Part shown: positions 27,921 to 36,812 of the stretch, one piece after another
Layout of the letters: each line of letters opens with the position of its first letter
Position numbering within the stretch: position 1 is the first letter of the stretch
Assembly: GCA_011053095.1 (NCBI GenBank)
Contig: DRHS01000257.1
Span: forward strand, 1-51,191
DNA: 51,191 nt
From: Bacteroides sp.
Lineage (GTDB): Bacteria > Bacteroidota > Bacteroidia > Bacteroidales > SM23-62
Direction of reading: 5' to 3'
Made by a program: the position numbers and the translations under genes
The notes under the pieces: model-generated
Seen by the model: the letters and a program-made list of their open reading frames with translations, nothing else
What the model was told of the DNA's origin: nothing
Database searches by the model: none

Positions 27921-27975
27921 ACTAAGAAAACTTTGGTTACACTAATAGTTTCCTAAGTTTTTTTATTTATATTTG
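27921..27975 (+). promoter_or_regulatory. Promoter and probable operator of the TetR-RND efflux operon
   Basis: An imperfect inverted repeat (ACTAAGAAAACT at 27921-27932, AGTTTCCTAAGT at 27947-27958, 10 of 12 positions paired) lies directly before a perfect Bacteroidota -7 box TATATTTG at 27968-27975. The TetR start is 75 bp further on. The right arm covers the expected -33 region, so binding there would block transcription. Autorepression by the adjacent TetR protein is the natural inference. The rest of the 297-bp gap holds nothing else I can identify. Confidence 0.5.
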
Positions 27976-28050
27976 CCGGCCCGGACATAAAATTGACCAC
28001 TGCCATAAGATTCAGGCTAATGTTATCTGTTCGGTTAAAAAGGTATAAAA

Positions 28051-28677
28051 ATGCAAAATGAATTTGACAAAATCCTCGAGAAGGTTTCGTCCCTGTATCG
28101 CAGGTACGGGATCAAGAGTGTAACGATGGACGATGTGGCCCACGAATTAGGCATGTCAAAAAAGACACTCTACCAGTATGTGAATGACAAGACGGAACTG
28201 GTAGAAAAAGTAGTTGAGCATACACGGCTGTGTAATTTTTCCTCGATGAATGAGATGAAAGATTTTTCCGGAAATGCTATCGAGATGCTTGTTGAAGTAA
28301 GCCAGCGAGTAAACGCCCTGCTGAAAGATCATAGTCCCGCGTACGAATACGATCTTAAAAAATATTATCCTGACATCTTCGAGGGTCTGAAGTCGGCGCA
28401 TAGAAAGATGATGTATGAATCCATGATTGCAAACATCAGGCAGGGTAAAAAAGAAGGTGTTTACAGAAAGGAACTTGATGAAGAGATTATTGCAAAGCTT
28501 CATCTTCTCCGAATTGAAGGTATACAGTCAGGTGATATTTTTAACGAAGATGAGATGCGTTCCTCAAAATTTTTTCTGGAGGTATTCATCTACCATATAC
28601 ATGGAATGGCAACGGCCAGGGGACTGGAAATACTTGAAAAAAATATGGAAAAACTCAAACAGCTTGAAGCGCATTAA
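28051..28677 (+). CDS. TetR-family transcriptional regulator
   Basis: Regulator of 208 residues with an N-terminal TetR helix-turn-helix (about 10-55: YGIKSVTMDDVAHELGMSKKTLYQYV) and an all-helical ligand-binding C-terminal part. It is the first gene of the operon with tolC, MFP and RND genes, 30 bp upstream of the next start, so it most likely represses its own efflux operon until an inducer binds. The promoter/operator at 27921-27975 is a candidate target. The inducer is unknown. Confidence 0.92.
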   Translation: MQNEFDKILEKVSSLYRRYGIKSVTMDDVAHELGMSKKTLYQYVNDKTELVEKVVEHTRLCNFSSMNEMKDFSGNAIEMLVEVSQRVNALLKDHSPAYEYDLKKYYPDIFEGLKSAHRKMMYESMIANIRQGKKEGVYRKELDEEIIAKLHLLRIEGIQSGDIFNEDEMRSSKFFLEVFIYHIHGMATARGLEILEKNMEKLKQLEAH

Positions 28678-28707
28678 TGGCTTGAAAATGAACAAACAGG
28701 AAAAAGA

Positions 28708-30087
28708 ATGGTTATGAAAAGTAATATGAGATCAAAAATTAGGAAATACACCCTGCTGGTATCTGCCGTATGGCTGCTATTGGCGGTTCAGGGCCAGGCC
28801 CAGTATAATGAGGAAAAGAAAAGAAACTTTACCCTTGCGGAGGCACAGGCCTTCGCCGTTAAAAACAACCTTAATGTTGCAAATGCCCGGCTTGATATAG
28901 AGTCGGCCCGTCAAAGGATATGGGAGAATACTGCAATGGGACTCCCCCAGATTTCAGCCGGTGCATCCTATACCAACAACCTTCAGTTGATGACCACACT
29001 GATACCCGGTGAATTTTTCGGGGGTGAGGCAGGTTCATACATACCGGTAAAATTTGGTACTCAGCATAATGCCTCCGCAAATATCATTGCCAACCAGTTG
29101 CTTTTCAGCGGACCCTTTATCGTGGGACTGCAGGCTGCTTCCACATATAAAGACCTGACTCAGAAAAACTTTGATAAGCAGGAAGCTGATATAAAAGAGG
29201 CCGTGGCACAGAGCTACTATTCAATTCTCCTTGCCGAAGCCGGAAGGGATGCTTTTGCCAAAAATCTTCAAACCATGGAAAAAAGGCTGGAAGAAACCAG
29301 GGCCATGTATGAAACAGGCTTTTTGGAGGAAACCGATGTTGACCAGATACAAATCGCTGTATCCACTCTTAAAAATGAGCACATATCCGCAAGCCAGCTT
29401 GTAGAGATGTCCTACCGCTTTCTAATCTACAGGATGGGCTACGGGATTGATTCAAATATTGTCATTACAGAGACACTTGAAGGCATAATTGCCGGATTAA
29501 CCGATGAGCTTCTTAGGCAGGAATTTAACGTTACTGAACATTATGATTACAGAATCGTTAATGAACAGGAAAAACTGGCGTACCTGCAGGTCAAGATGAA
29601 TAAGTATGAATACATGCCTACACTCTCGGCCTATCTTAACCATCAGCAGATGGCGATGCGAAACAGTTTTGATTTCGCCAGTACCGGTGGTGACTGGTTC
29701 CCGGCTACTATGCTGGGATTTAATCTCGAGGTACCCATATTTGCTTCAGGTATGCGCAAGGCCAAGATTGGTCAATCCAAGATCGAGCTTGAGAAAACAA
29801 AAAACATGAAACAGGACCTGTCCAACGCCCTGGAACTTCAGGTTCAGCAGGCAAGAATTGATTTCAGGACATCCTACCAGAGGTTTCTGAATGAGCGAAG
29901 CAACATGGACCTGGCACAGAAGATATTTGACCGGACATCCATTAAATACAAAAACGGAATGGTCAGCAGTCTTGAAATGACCATTGCAACCGAACAGCTT
30001 ACCGGTGCACAGACTGGCATAATATCAGCCATGGTTGAATTGTTGAATTCAAAACTGGCCCTTGATAAATCATTGGGAAACATTTAA
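28708..30087 (+). CDS. TolC-family outer-membrane efflux protein
   Basis: Outer-membrane channel of 459 residues for the tripartite efflux pump. The N-terminus is a signal peptide (KYTLLVSAVWLLLAVQGQAQ). Two repeated OEP halves follow, each with long coiled helices such as TLAEAQAFAVKNNLNVANARLD and YQRFLNERSNMDLAQKIFDR. The first codon at 28708 is chosen as the longest start; Met at 28726 (MRSKIRK) also fits the signal peptide. It lies 30 bp after tetR and 27 bp before the adaptor gene. Confidence 0.93.
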   Translation: MVMKSNMRSKIRKYTLLVSAVWLLLAVQGQAQYNEEKKRNFTLAEAQAFAVKNNLNVANARLDIESARQRIWENTAMGLPQISAGASYTNNLQLMTTLIPGEFFGGEAGSYIPVKFGTQHNASANIIANQLLFSGPFIVGLQAASTYKDLTQKNFDKQEADIKEAVAQSYYSILLAEAGRDAFAKNLQTMEKRLEETRAMYETGFLEETDVDQIQIAVSTLKNEHISASQLVEMSYRFLIYRMGYGIDSNIVITETLEGIIAGLTDELLRQEFNVTEHYDYRIVNEQEKLAYLQVKMNKYEYMPTLSAYLNHQQMAMRNSFDFASTGGDWFPATMLGFNLEVPIFASGMRKAKIGQSKIELEKTKNMKQDLSNALELQVQQARIDFRTSYQRFLNERSNMDLAQKIFDRTSIKYKNGMVSSLEMTIATEQLTGAQTGIISAMVELLNSKLALDKSLGNI

Positions 30088-30114
30088 GGAATAAATCTAT
30101 AACACCAGAATAAA

Positions 30115-31236
30115 ATGACAACAAAAGTAGTAACACTCTTAGGCCTGGTTCTTATTGCTGGGGCCTGTAATATGAGCAGTCCCGAGATGATCGAACAGCA
30201 GATCAAAAAGAAAAATGAGCAGGTTAAAAAAATTAATGATGAGATTGCCCAGCTCGAGTCAAGCCTTCAGCCGGATTCTACCTCTGACATGAAATACCGC
30301 GTGCCGGTTTCCACAAAGGAATTGCAAACTGAAGCCTTTAAGCATTTCATTGAAGTGACAGGTAAGCTTGAGGCTGAAGAGGATGCATATATTTCACCTG
30401 AAATGAATGGACAGATTGAGATCATCCATGTGAAAGAGGGACAGACAGTCAAAAAAGGTCATATAATGGTTTCTCTGAATACCAGCCTGATTGAAAGCAG
30501 TATCGGGGAGGTCAAAGCCGGCCTTGAACTTGCCAATAAATTCTATGACAAGCAGAAGGAGCTGTGGGACCAGAGTATAGGTTCTGAAATGCAGTACCTT
30601 GAAGCCAAGAATGCCAAGGAACAGGCTGAGGCCAGGCTGGCCACTCTGAATGTTCAGCTGGATATGGCAAATGTAAAAGCCCCTTTCAGCGGTATTGTTG
30701 AAACCATCCTCGTGAAAGAGGGAGAACTGGCGATGCCAGGCAGGCAACTCGTCCAGCTAATCAGCTTGGAAAAACTGAAATTATACGGCAATATCTCGGA
30801 GCGGTATATGACCAGTGTTTCCAAAGGTGATAATGTAATCATTAATTTTCCTGATGTTGGCGATATGTCTCTCGATGCACCCATTTTCAGGGTAGGTAAT
30901 GTTATCGACAATGCCTCACGTACCTTCCGCATTGAGGTTAAGATTGATAACAAAAATCAATCATTGAAGCCAAATATGTATTCTATCATCCGCATTAATG
31001 ATTTCAGTGCTTCCGCCGCTTTTGTTGTGCCCTCCTTTGTTATCAAGCAAGACATCAAGGGAAATTACATATACATAGCAGACACTGAAGAAAATAAAGC
31101 AAGGAAACGATATGTCAGCACGGGTCTTACCTATGAAGATCAAACCATGATACAGGAGGGTGTTGAAAAGGGAGAAAAAGTAATAATTCTGGGATTTTCG
31201 CAGGTTTCGGATGGGGTTGATATTGACTTAAGATAG
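30115..31236 (+). CDS. RND efflux periplasmic adaptor lipoprotein (MFP/HlyD type)
   Basis: Membrane-fusion protein of 373 residues linking the RND pump to the outer-membrane channel. The signal peptide ends in a lipobox (IAGAC), so it is anchored in the inner membrane. A short coiled coil (about 23-48: MIEQQIKKKNEQVKKINDEIAQLESS) precedes the biotinyl/lipoyl-like half-motifs (IEIIHVKEGQTVKKGHIM; VKAPFSGIVETILVKEGELA), an alpha-hairpin and the beta-barrel. It begins 27 bp after tolC and ends 7 bp before the pump gene. Confidence 0.93.
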   Translation: MTTKVVTLLGLVLIAGACNMSSPEMIEQQIKKKNEQVKKINDEIAQLESSLQPDSTSDMKYRVPVSTKELQTEAFKHFIEVTGKLEAEEDAYISPEMNGQIEIIHVKEGQTVKKGHIMVSLNTSLIESSIGEVKAGLELANKFYDKQKELWDQSIGSEMQYLEAKNAKEQAEARLATLNVQLDMANVKAPFSGIVETILVKEGELAMPGRQLVQLISLEKLKLYGNISERYMTSVSKGDNVIINFPDVGDMSLDAPIFRVGNVIDNASRTFRIEVKIDNKNQSLKPNMYSIIRINDFSASAAFVVPSFVIKQDIKGNYIYIADTEENKARKRYVSTGLTYEDQTMIQEGVEKGEKVIILGFSQVSDGVDIDLR

Positions 31237-31243
31237 TACTCAA

Positions 31244-34200
31244 ATGACAGCAAAAGAAATAAAAGACACCGTTATAAGGGAGTTTAAAATAACCACCCTT
31301 GCGCTGAAGAACAAGAATACTGTATTTCTGCTCGCTTTCGTCATATTACTTTTTGGCGGAATATCCTACAATAATCTTCCCAAGGAATTGTTCCCGGATA
31401 TTGTGATACCAACCATATTGGTCCAGACCACATACCCTGGAAATGCTCCCATTGATATTGAAAACCTGATCACCCGGCCGATTGAAAAAGAAATTGAAGG
31501 CATTAACGGGATCAAAACACTTTCTTCCACATCTGCCCAGGATGCATCAATGGTCTTTGTGGAATTCAACACTAACGTAAATATTGAAGATGCCCTTTCG
31601 GATGTTAAGGATGCGGTAGATAATGCCAAGAGAGAACTTCCCAATGACCTTATGTTCGATCCCCTGGTTATGGATATTGACCTTTCGGAATTCCCCATCC
31701 TCAATATAAACCTCTCAGGAGATTTCAGCCTGGAAGAATTGAGGGATTACGCCGAGTATCTTGAAGATGAAATTGAGAGCATCTCTGAAATTTCAAAAGT
31801 AGAACTACAGGGACTCAATGAAAAGGAAATCCGCATCGATGTAGACCTTCTTAAAATGGAGGCTCTTGAATTGACTTTCTTTGATATCGAGATGGCCGTT
31901 GCCGCTGAAAATATTTCAATCTCAGGAGGAGAGATAAAATTGGGTTCAGCAAGAAGATCTATCCGGACAATAGGTGAATTTCAATCTATTGAAGAAATTG
32001 GAGATATTATCATTAAAAGGGAGATGGGAAACACAGTTCAGCTTAAAGACATAGCTGATGTATTTGATGGGTATGCCGATCCGGAATCCTACGCACGCTT
32101 AAACAAGCAGCCGGTCGTTTCGGTTCAGGTAATTAAAAAAGGTGGAGAAAACCTACTTGCCGCTACCGATAAAATCTTTGAAACCCTTGACCAGGCTCGT
32201 CAATCCGGAAGAATTCCAGCGGATCTGAATATGACTCTTACCAACGATCAATCCGATATGGTTCGTCTCCAGATTAACAACCTGGAAAACAGTATGATAA
32301 TGGGTGTGATTTTTGTGGTGCTGGTCTTGTTCTATTTTCTCGGGACCAGAAATGCACTTTTCGTAGGGATTGCAATTCCGATGTCTATGTTCACTTCTTT
32401 CATTATCCTTAATATGATCGGGTACAAGCTGAACATGATCGTCCTGTTTTCGTTAATACTGGCATTGGGAATGCTGGTTGACAATGGAATCGTGGTCGTG
32501 GAAAATATATATCGTTTTGTATCAAAAGGGTATAAACCCTTCGAGGCAGCCAGGCAGGCTGTGGGTGAAATTGCCGTCCCGATTATCGCATCCACAGCAA
32601 CAACACTCGCTGCCTTTATACCCCTTGCATTCTGGGGTGGAATGACCGGTGAATTTATGAAGGCCTTGCCAATTACCCTGATGATAGTACTAAGCTCCTC
32701 CTTATTTGTAGCCCTGATCATCATACCCGTTATTTCAGCCACATTCATACGCGTTGGGGGAACGGAATTTGACAGCAAGCCGGACAAGAAAAAGGGATAC
32801 CGGACTATTCTTATACTGGCAGGAGCTGCCGTTTTGCTTCACATCATTAAATGGCCAATGCTGGCAAACCTGATGGTATTGTTTGCAATAATCGGTTTTC
32901 TGAACATCGTTTTCTTCCATAAGGCAGAGCTCTGGTTCCAGAATGTATTTCTTGTATGGCTTGAAAAGATTTACACGAAGTCACTTCAGTATGCACTTCG
33001 TGGCAGGAATCCGCTCTGGTTTTTCATTGGGACCATTGGATTGATGTTTTTTACAATGATTCTGTTTGGGATTCGCCAACCTCAGGTAACCTTTTTCCCG
33101 ATTAATTCTCCGAATTATATAAACGTAATCGCCGAATTTCCCATTGGGACTGACATTGAAGAAACAGACAGGTTCATGAAAGAAGAATTGGAAGAAGACG
33201 TATTCAGGCTCTTAGAACCTCACAGGGATATAGTAAAGTCAGTTCTGACAACAGTTGGAAAAGGAGGGGAAGAGGACCTCAGCAATATGAGTATTGGAGG
33301 CACACCTCATAAGGCCCTTACAACAGTAACTTTTGTAGATTATGAATTCCGGAAAGGTATTGATACCAGGGCTATAATGAGGGTGATTTCAGATGAACTG
33401 ATAGGAAAATATCCGGGAGTCCAGCTTTCCGTTGAAAAGGACAATATGGGTCCCCCGGCAGGAAAGGCCATTAACATAGAAATTAGCGGACAGGATTTCG
33501 AGGAACTGCTTTATCTGTCTGATTCAATGATGACTTTTATTGATATGGCGAATATCGAAGGGGTTGAGGGACTCAAAAGCAATCTTACCGTGGGAAAACC
33601 TGAGTTGCTTGTAACCATAGATCGTGAAAAAGCCCGCAGGTATGGACTATCAACCATGCAAATTGCGAGTACCATCCGGACTTCACTTTTCGGAAAGGAG
33701 ATATCTGACTTTAAAGTGGGTGAAGATGAATACCCCATACAGCTCAGACTTCAGGAAAAATACCGGTACAATGTCCCGGCACTTATGAACCAGAAGATAA
33801 TCTTCAATGAAGATGGCAAAAACATCGGTGTACCTATCTCTGCCGTCGCTGATTTTACCTACAGCAGTACTTATGGATCTGTTCGTCGAAAAAACATGGA
33901 CCGGGTAATCACTGTATTCTCAAATGTAATTGAGGGTTATAATTCAACGGAGATAAACAATCTGATAGCGGAAAGATTGAGTAATTTTGAACTTCCCGAG
34001 GGCTACACCTACTCATTCACCGGAGAGCAGCAGGAACAACAGGAATCAATGGCCTTCCTGGGCCGGGCAATGCTTATCGCTCTGGCTCTGATCCTCCTGA
34101 TCCTTGTAACCCAGTTTAATTCAGTAATACGGCCTGCAATTATCCTGGCGAGTATACTGTTCAGTACAATCGGGGTTTTCGGCGGAATTGCCACCTTTAA

Positions 34201-34708
34201 AATGGATTTTGTTGTAGTAATGACAGGAATAGGGATCATTTCCCTTGCCGGGATCGTTGTTAACAATGCTATTGTCCTTGTTGACTACATAGAATTGTTG
34301 AAGGCTCGAAAAAGGAAGGAACTGGGACTGGAGGAGGGATCTTTCCTTCCCCTTAAGTTAGCTACTGAATGTATTGTACAGGGGGGTAAAACCAGGCTTA
34401 GGCCGGTTCTTCTGACAGCCATTACAACAATCCTTGGATTGCTGCCACTTGCGGTTGGACTTAACATTGATTTCAGGGGACTATTCGCTGAACTTGCGCC
34501 AAATCTATATTTCGGCGGTCCACAGGCAATTTTCTGGGGGGCTATGGCATGGACGGTTATTTTCGGACTGACCTTTTCAACCTTCCTTACCCTTATAATT
34601 GTACCTGTCATGTACAGGCTGACAACCCTGATTCAAAAACGTATGATTAACCTGTTAGCCCTTAGAAAAAACAACAACGGCCAGAAAGCGGTGGCCCCTG
34701 TTGAATAG
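31244..34708 (+). CDS. RND-family efflux pump permease (AcrB/MexB superfamily)
   Basis: Inner-membrane proton-driven pump of 1154 residues. There is a first transmembrane helix (about 24-43), a large periplasmic loop starting with LPKELFPDIVIPTI and VQTTYPGNAP, a helix bundle with LALGMLVDNGIVVVEN in TM4, a second periplasmic loop, and a final bundle with GIVVNNAIVLVDY in TM10. The TM4 motif has Asp-Asn where AcrB has Asp407-Asp408, a variant common in Bacteroidota RND pumps. A hydrophobic insertion around residues 515-560 lengthens the middle. The substrate is unknown; TetR control suggests drugs, bile-like compounds or lipids rather than metals. Confidence 0.93.
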   Translation: MTAKEIKDTVIREFKITTLALKNKNTVFLLAFVILLFGGISYNNLPKELFPDIVIPTILVQTTYPGNAPIDIENLITRPIEKEIEGINGIKTLSSTSAQDASMVFVEFNTNVNIEDALSDVKDAVDNAKRELPNDLMFDPLVMDIDLSEFPILNINLSGDFSLEELRDYAEYLEDEIESISEISKVELQGLNEKEIRIDVDLLKMEALELTFFDIEMAVAAENISISGGEIKLGSARRSIRTIGEFQSIEEIGDIIIKREMGNTVQLKDIADVFDGYADPESYARLNKQPVVSVQVIKKGGENLLAATDKIFETLDQARQSGRIPADLNMTLTNDQSDMVRLQINNLENSMIMGVIFVVLVLFYFLGTRNALFVGIAIPMSMFTSFIILNMIGYKLNMIVLFSLILALGMLVDNGIVVVENIYRFVSKGYKPFEAARQAVGEIAVPIIASTATTLAAFIPLAFWGGMTGEFMKALPITLMIVLSSSLFVALIIIPVISATFIRVGGTEFDSKPDKKKGYRTILILAGAAVLLHIIKWPMLANLMVLFAIIGFLNIVFFHKAELWFQNVFLVWLEKIYTKSLQYALRGRNPLWFFIGTIGLMFFTMILFGIRQPQVTFFPINSPNYINVIAEFPIGTDIEETDRFMKEELEEDVFRLLEPHRDIVKSVLTTVGKGGEEDLSNMSIGGTPHKALTTVTFVDYEFRKGIDTRAIMRVISDELIGKYPGVQLSVEKDNMGPPAGKAINIEISGQDFEELLYLSDSMMTFIDMANIEGVEGLKSNLTVGKPELLVTIDREKARRYGLSTMQIASTIRTSLFGKEISDFKVGEDEYPIQLRLQEKYRYNVPALMNQKIIFNEDGKNIGVPISAVADFTYSSTYGSVRRKNMDRVITVFSNVIEGYNSTEINNLIAERLSNFELPEGYTYSFTGEQQEQQESMAFLGRAMLIALALILLILVTQFNSVIRPAIILASILFSTIGVFGGIATFKMDFVVVMTGIGIISLAGIVVNNAIVLVDYIELLKARKRKELGLEEGSFLPLKLATECIVQGGKTRLRPVLLTAITTILGLLPLAVGLNIDFRGLFAELAPNLYFGGPQAIFWGAMAWTVIFGLTFSTFLTLIIVPVMYRLTTLIQKRMINLLALRKNNNGQKAVAPVE

Positions 34709-34733
34709 CCAGATTAATTAAGTCTTCAATATT

Positions 34734-34776
34734 AAACTGTCCCCTTTCGTAAGCTTCGGAAGGGGACAGTTTTTTT
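34734..34776 (+). terminator. Rho-independent terminator of the efflux operon
   Basis: A perfect 13-bp stem (AAACTGTCCCCTT at 34734-34746 and its complement at 34760-34772) with a 13-nt loop, followed by more T residues to 34776. It begins 26 bp after the RND stop codon. Confidence 0.9.
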
Positions 34777-34814
34777 CCATATATTTAAGCTTTGAACCCT
34801 ACAAACCGCTTTCC

Positions 34815-35099
34815 ATGCAGAAAAAACTGATTTTCCTGATCGCTTTCATGGTCCTTATAGCTGTTTTCGCACTTCAGAATAGCATGGAAGTGGAGATTAA
34901 ATTATGGTTCTGGAGTGTGCGCACCTCCATGGTACTTATCCTGATCCTCACATTTGCTGCCGGTGCAATTGCAGGCATCCTGTTCTCCCTTCCAGGGCGT
35001 CCTAAGGAAACGCCAGTATCTCACGCACCCGGAGATGAGGTTGCCCTTGAGGTTAAAAATCCAAAAGATTTAGATGAATTTGAGGATGTAGGGAATTAG
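34815..35099 (+). CDS. LapA-domain (DUF1049) small membrane protein
   Basis: Protein of 94 residues with two hydrophobic helices (about 4-20 and 35-57) and a short charged cytoplasmic tail, the standard layout of LapA/YciS-type proteins. The segment VFALQNSMEVEIKLWFWSV between the helices is the family hallmark. In Proteobacteria the relative LapA acts with LapB in lipopolysaccharide assembly control; the role in Bacteroidota is not established. The stop overlaps that of the convergent rhodanese gene by 4 bp. Confidence 0.85.
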   Translation: MQKKLIFLIAFMVLIAVFALQNSMEVEIKLWFWSVRTSMVLILILTFAAGAIAGILFSLPGRPKETPVSHAPGDEVALEVKNPKDLDEFEDVGN

Positions 35100-35521
35100 G
35101 GCGCTTTTCGCTTTTTTTTGATCCTCTTCCTGTCCGTCTCATACTCCAACGCCCTCCACTGTATCAGTCCCCCTTCAAGATTGTAAACATTACTGAACCC
35201 CTTTTCTATCAGAAGGCTGCAGGCCGCCGGGCTTCTTTGATTGTATTCGCAATAAAGAAAAAGCGGGGTTTCCCTGTCTAAAGTATCTGTAAATGAAATC
35301 AGGTCGGCTTTGCTCTCTGCGAGGATAGCACCGTGGATCCTTTCCTTTGAAAAATCATCCACGGTCCTTGAATCAATCAAAACCGGGTTGTTTTCAGAAT
35401 GCAGTTTCAGGTAAAATTCCTCTGGATTAAGATTCCGTATTGAATCCACATCCTGCCTCTGGGCCAACAACAGGAATGGAAGGATCAATAAAACTACTAT
35501 GGCGCTTATCCGAGATTTCAT
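35096..35521 (-). CDS. Secreted single-domain rhodanese-like protein
   Basis: Protein of 141 residues with a signal peptide (MKSRISAIVVLLILPFLLLAQ) followed by one rhodanese domain. The family start is NPVLIDSRTVDDFSKERIHGAI. The active-site loop is CEYNQRS, with the Cys present, so sulfur transfer or persulfide chemistry in the periplasm is possible. The end GFSNVYNLEGGLIQW is typical. The start at 35521 is chosen for the signal peptide; the frame extends upstream to 35599 without family similarity. The C-terminal tail is very basic. Confidence 0.85.
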   Translation of the reverse strand: MKSRISAIVVLLILPFLLLAQRQDVDSIRNLNPEEFYLKLHSENNPVLIDSRTVDDFSKERIHGAILAESKADLISFTDTLDRETPLFLYCEYNQRSPAACSLLIEKGFSNVYNLEGGLIQWRALEYETDRKRIKKKRKAP

Positions 35522-35599
35522 TGAATGAATCTGTGGAAATAAAAATACCTGTTTCCTTCGATAAATATACCCTGCCGGCATTAAACAAAAAAACCACAT

Positions 35600-36292
35600 T
35601 TGAGCCTTGCGTCCGATTTTATTGATCTTCTGCTGCCGAAACTTTGCGTAGCCTGTGAAACCCCTCTTGTCAGGAGCGAAAAGGTGATCTGCCTGAAATG
35701 CAGATATGATTTGCCCCGGACCCGGTTTGATTCATATTACGACAACCCTGTTGCCCGTCTTTTCTGGGGAAGGGTAACCATCGAGTATGCAAGTTCCTAT
35801 TTCAAATACCAGAATGGCAGCCGGTTTCAGAGTCTGATCCACAATCTTAAATACAGAGACCGGAAGGATATCGGATTGGAGCTGGGAAGGCTTATGGGAA
35901 TTGAAATTAAAGACACCGTATTTTCCTGTGCGGACATTATCATGCCTGTTCCTCTGCACCGTAAAAAAGAAATCCAAAGAGGGTATAACCAGTGTGATCC
36001 GATTTGTGAGGGACTTTCAGGAGTTCTCGATATCCCCTTTTCAACACAACTGCTGGAACGGTCTGCCGGATCAAGTTCTCAAACCAGCAAGTCCCGTTTC
36101 AAACGCTGGGAAAATGTTGAAGGCATTTTCAGGGTAAAGAATCCGGATGCCTTGGTTGGAAAACATATACTCCTGGCCGATGATGTTGTTACAACCGGTT
36201 CCACCCTTGAGGCCTGTGCCGGAAAAATCCTGGAAGTTGATGGCACCAGGGTCAGTATCGTAACGCTGGCGGTTGCTTTGAAGTCATTTTAA
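35600..36292 (+). CDS. comF: ComF-family phosphoribosyltransferase-like protein
   Basis: Protein of 230 residues of the ComF/GntX family, linked to DNA uptake in competent bacteria although its reaction is unknown. An N-terminal zinc-ribbon-like part has CVAC (near 16-19) and CLKC (near 31-34). The C-terminal phosphoribosyltransferase domain has the PRPP loop LLADDVVTTGST. The conserved ComF segments SLIHNLKYRDRKDIG and PVPLHRKKEIQRGYNQ are present. The start is TTG at 35600; no ATG is available before the zinc ribbon. Confidence 0.92.
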   Translation: MSLASDFIDLLLPKLCVACETPLVRSEKVICLKCRYDLPRTRFDSYYDNPVARLFWGRVTIEYASSYFKYQNGSRFQSLIHNLKYRDRKDIGLELGRLMGIEIKDTVFSCADIIMPVPLHRKKEIQRGYNQCDPICEGLSGVLDIPFSTQLLERSAGSSSQTSKSRFKRWENVEGIFRVKNPDALVGKHILLADDVVTTGSTLEACAGKILEVDGTRVSIVTLAVALKSF

Positions 36293-36333
36293 GACAAAAT
36301 ATAGATCAAAATAAATATGAAAAAAGAAACCAA

Positions 36334-36495
36334 TTGGTTACATTTGCATCAGAGTTCTTTAAACATGTTGAAAATGGGATTTATGAAATTCGAATAGAGG
36401 TTGGAGGGAATATTTACAGGATTTTTTCCTTTTTTGAGGCGAACAATATCCTGATTTTACTTCATGCTTTCCAAAAGAAAACGCAAAAAAACTAA
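36334..36495 (+). pseudogene. Truncated RelE/HigB-type toxin (phage Gp49-like family)
   Basis: An open frame without ATG encodes FFKHVENGIYEIRIEVGG and, after it, NIYRIFSFFEANN and HAFQKKTQKN before a TAA. This is the core of the RelE/ParE-like HigB (Gp49) family: GIYEIR, YRI and the FQKKTQK block. A full family member has about 100-110 residues, with a longer N-terminus and an EIxxA tail after KKTQK; both are missing here. The frame is open upstream to the end of comF without a start, and the only candidate codon is TTG at 36334. The intact antitoxin-like gene follows 3 bp later, as expected for a higBA-type pair. The toxin is therefore either broken or unusually short. Confidence 0.65.
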
Positions 36496-36498
36496 GAA

Positions 36499-36807
36499 AT
36501 GAGTATTATGCTGAAAATGAATCCAGAGACCATAAATGAGCTTTTTGATCAAAAGTATGGTGCAAATGGAACAAAAACCCGGAGAGGTTTCGAACAAAAG
36601 GCTGAAGCCTATATGATTGCAGAATTAATAAGGGAATCACGCAAAAAAGCTCAGCTTACTCAGGAACAATTAGCCCAAAAGCTAAATGTAAAGCGGACAT
36701 ATATCTCAAAAATTGAAAGGGCTTCGAGTGATATTCGAATCTCTACATTAAGAAAAATCATAGAAACCGGCCTCGGTGGGAAACTGCATATTTCTGTAGA
36801 ACTATAG
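36499..36807 (+). CDS. XRE-family HTH antitoxin-like regulator (HigA type)
   Basis: DNA-binding protein of 102 residues with a Cro/C1-type helix-turn-helix (about 50-85: KKAQLTQEQLAQKLNVKRTYISKIER), preceded by a helical region that may bind the toxin. In toxin-first pairs of this family the second gene is the antitoxin and represses the operon. The neighbouring toxin frame is truncated, so this gene may be an orphan antitoxin. It ends 5 bp from the stop of convergent dnaG. Confidence 0.85.
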   Translation: MSIMLKMNPETINELFDQKYGANGTKTRRGFEQKAEAYMIAELIRESRKKAQLTQEQLAQKLNVKRTYISKIERASSDIRISTLRKIIETGLGGKLHISVEL

Positions 36808-36812
36808 GCTTT

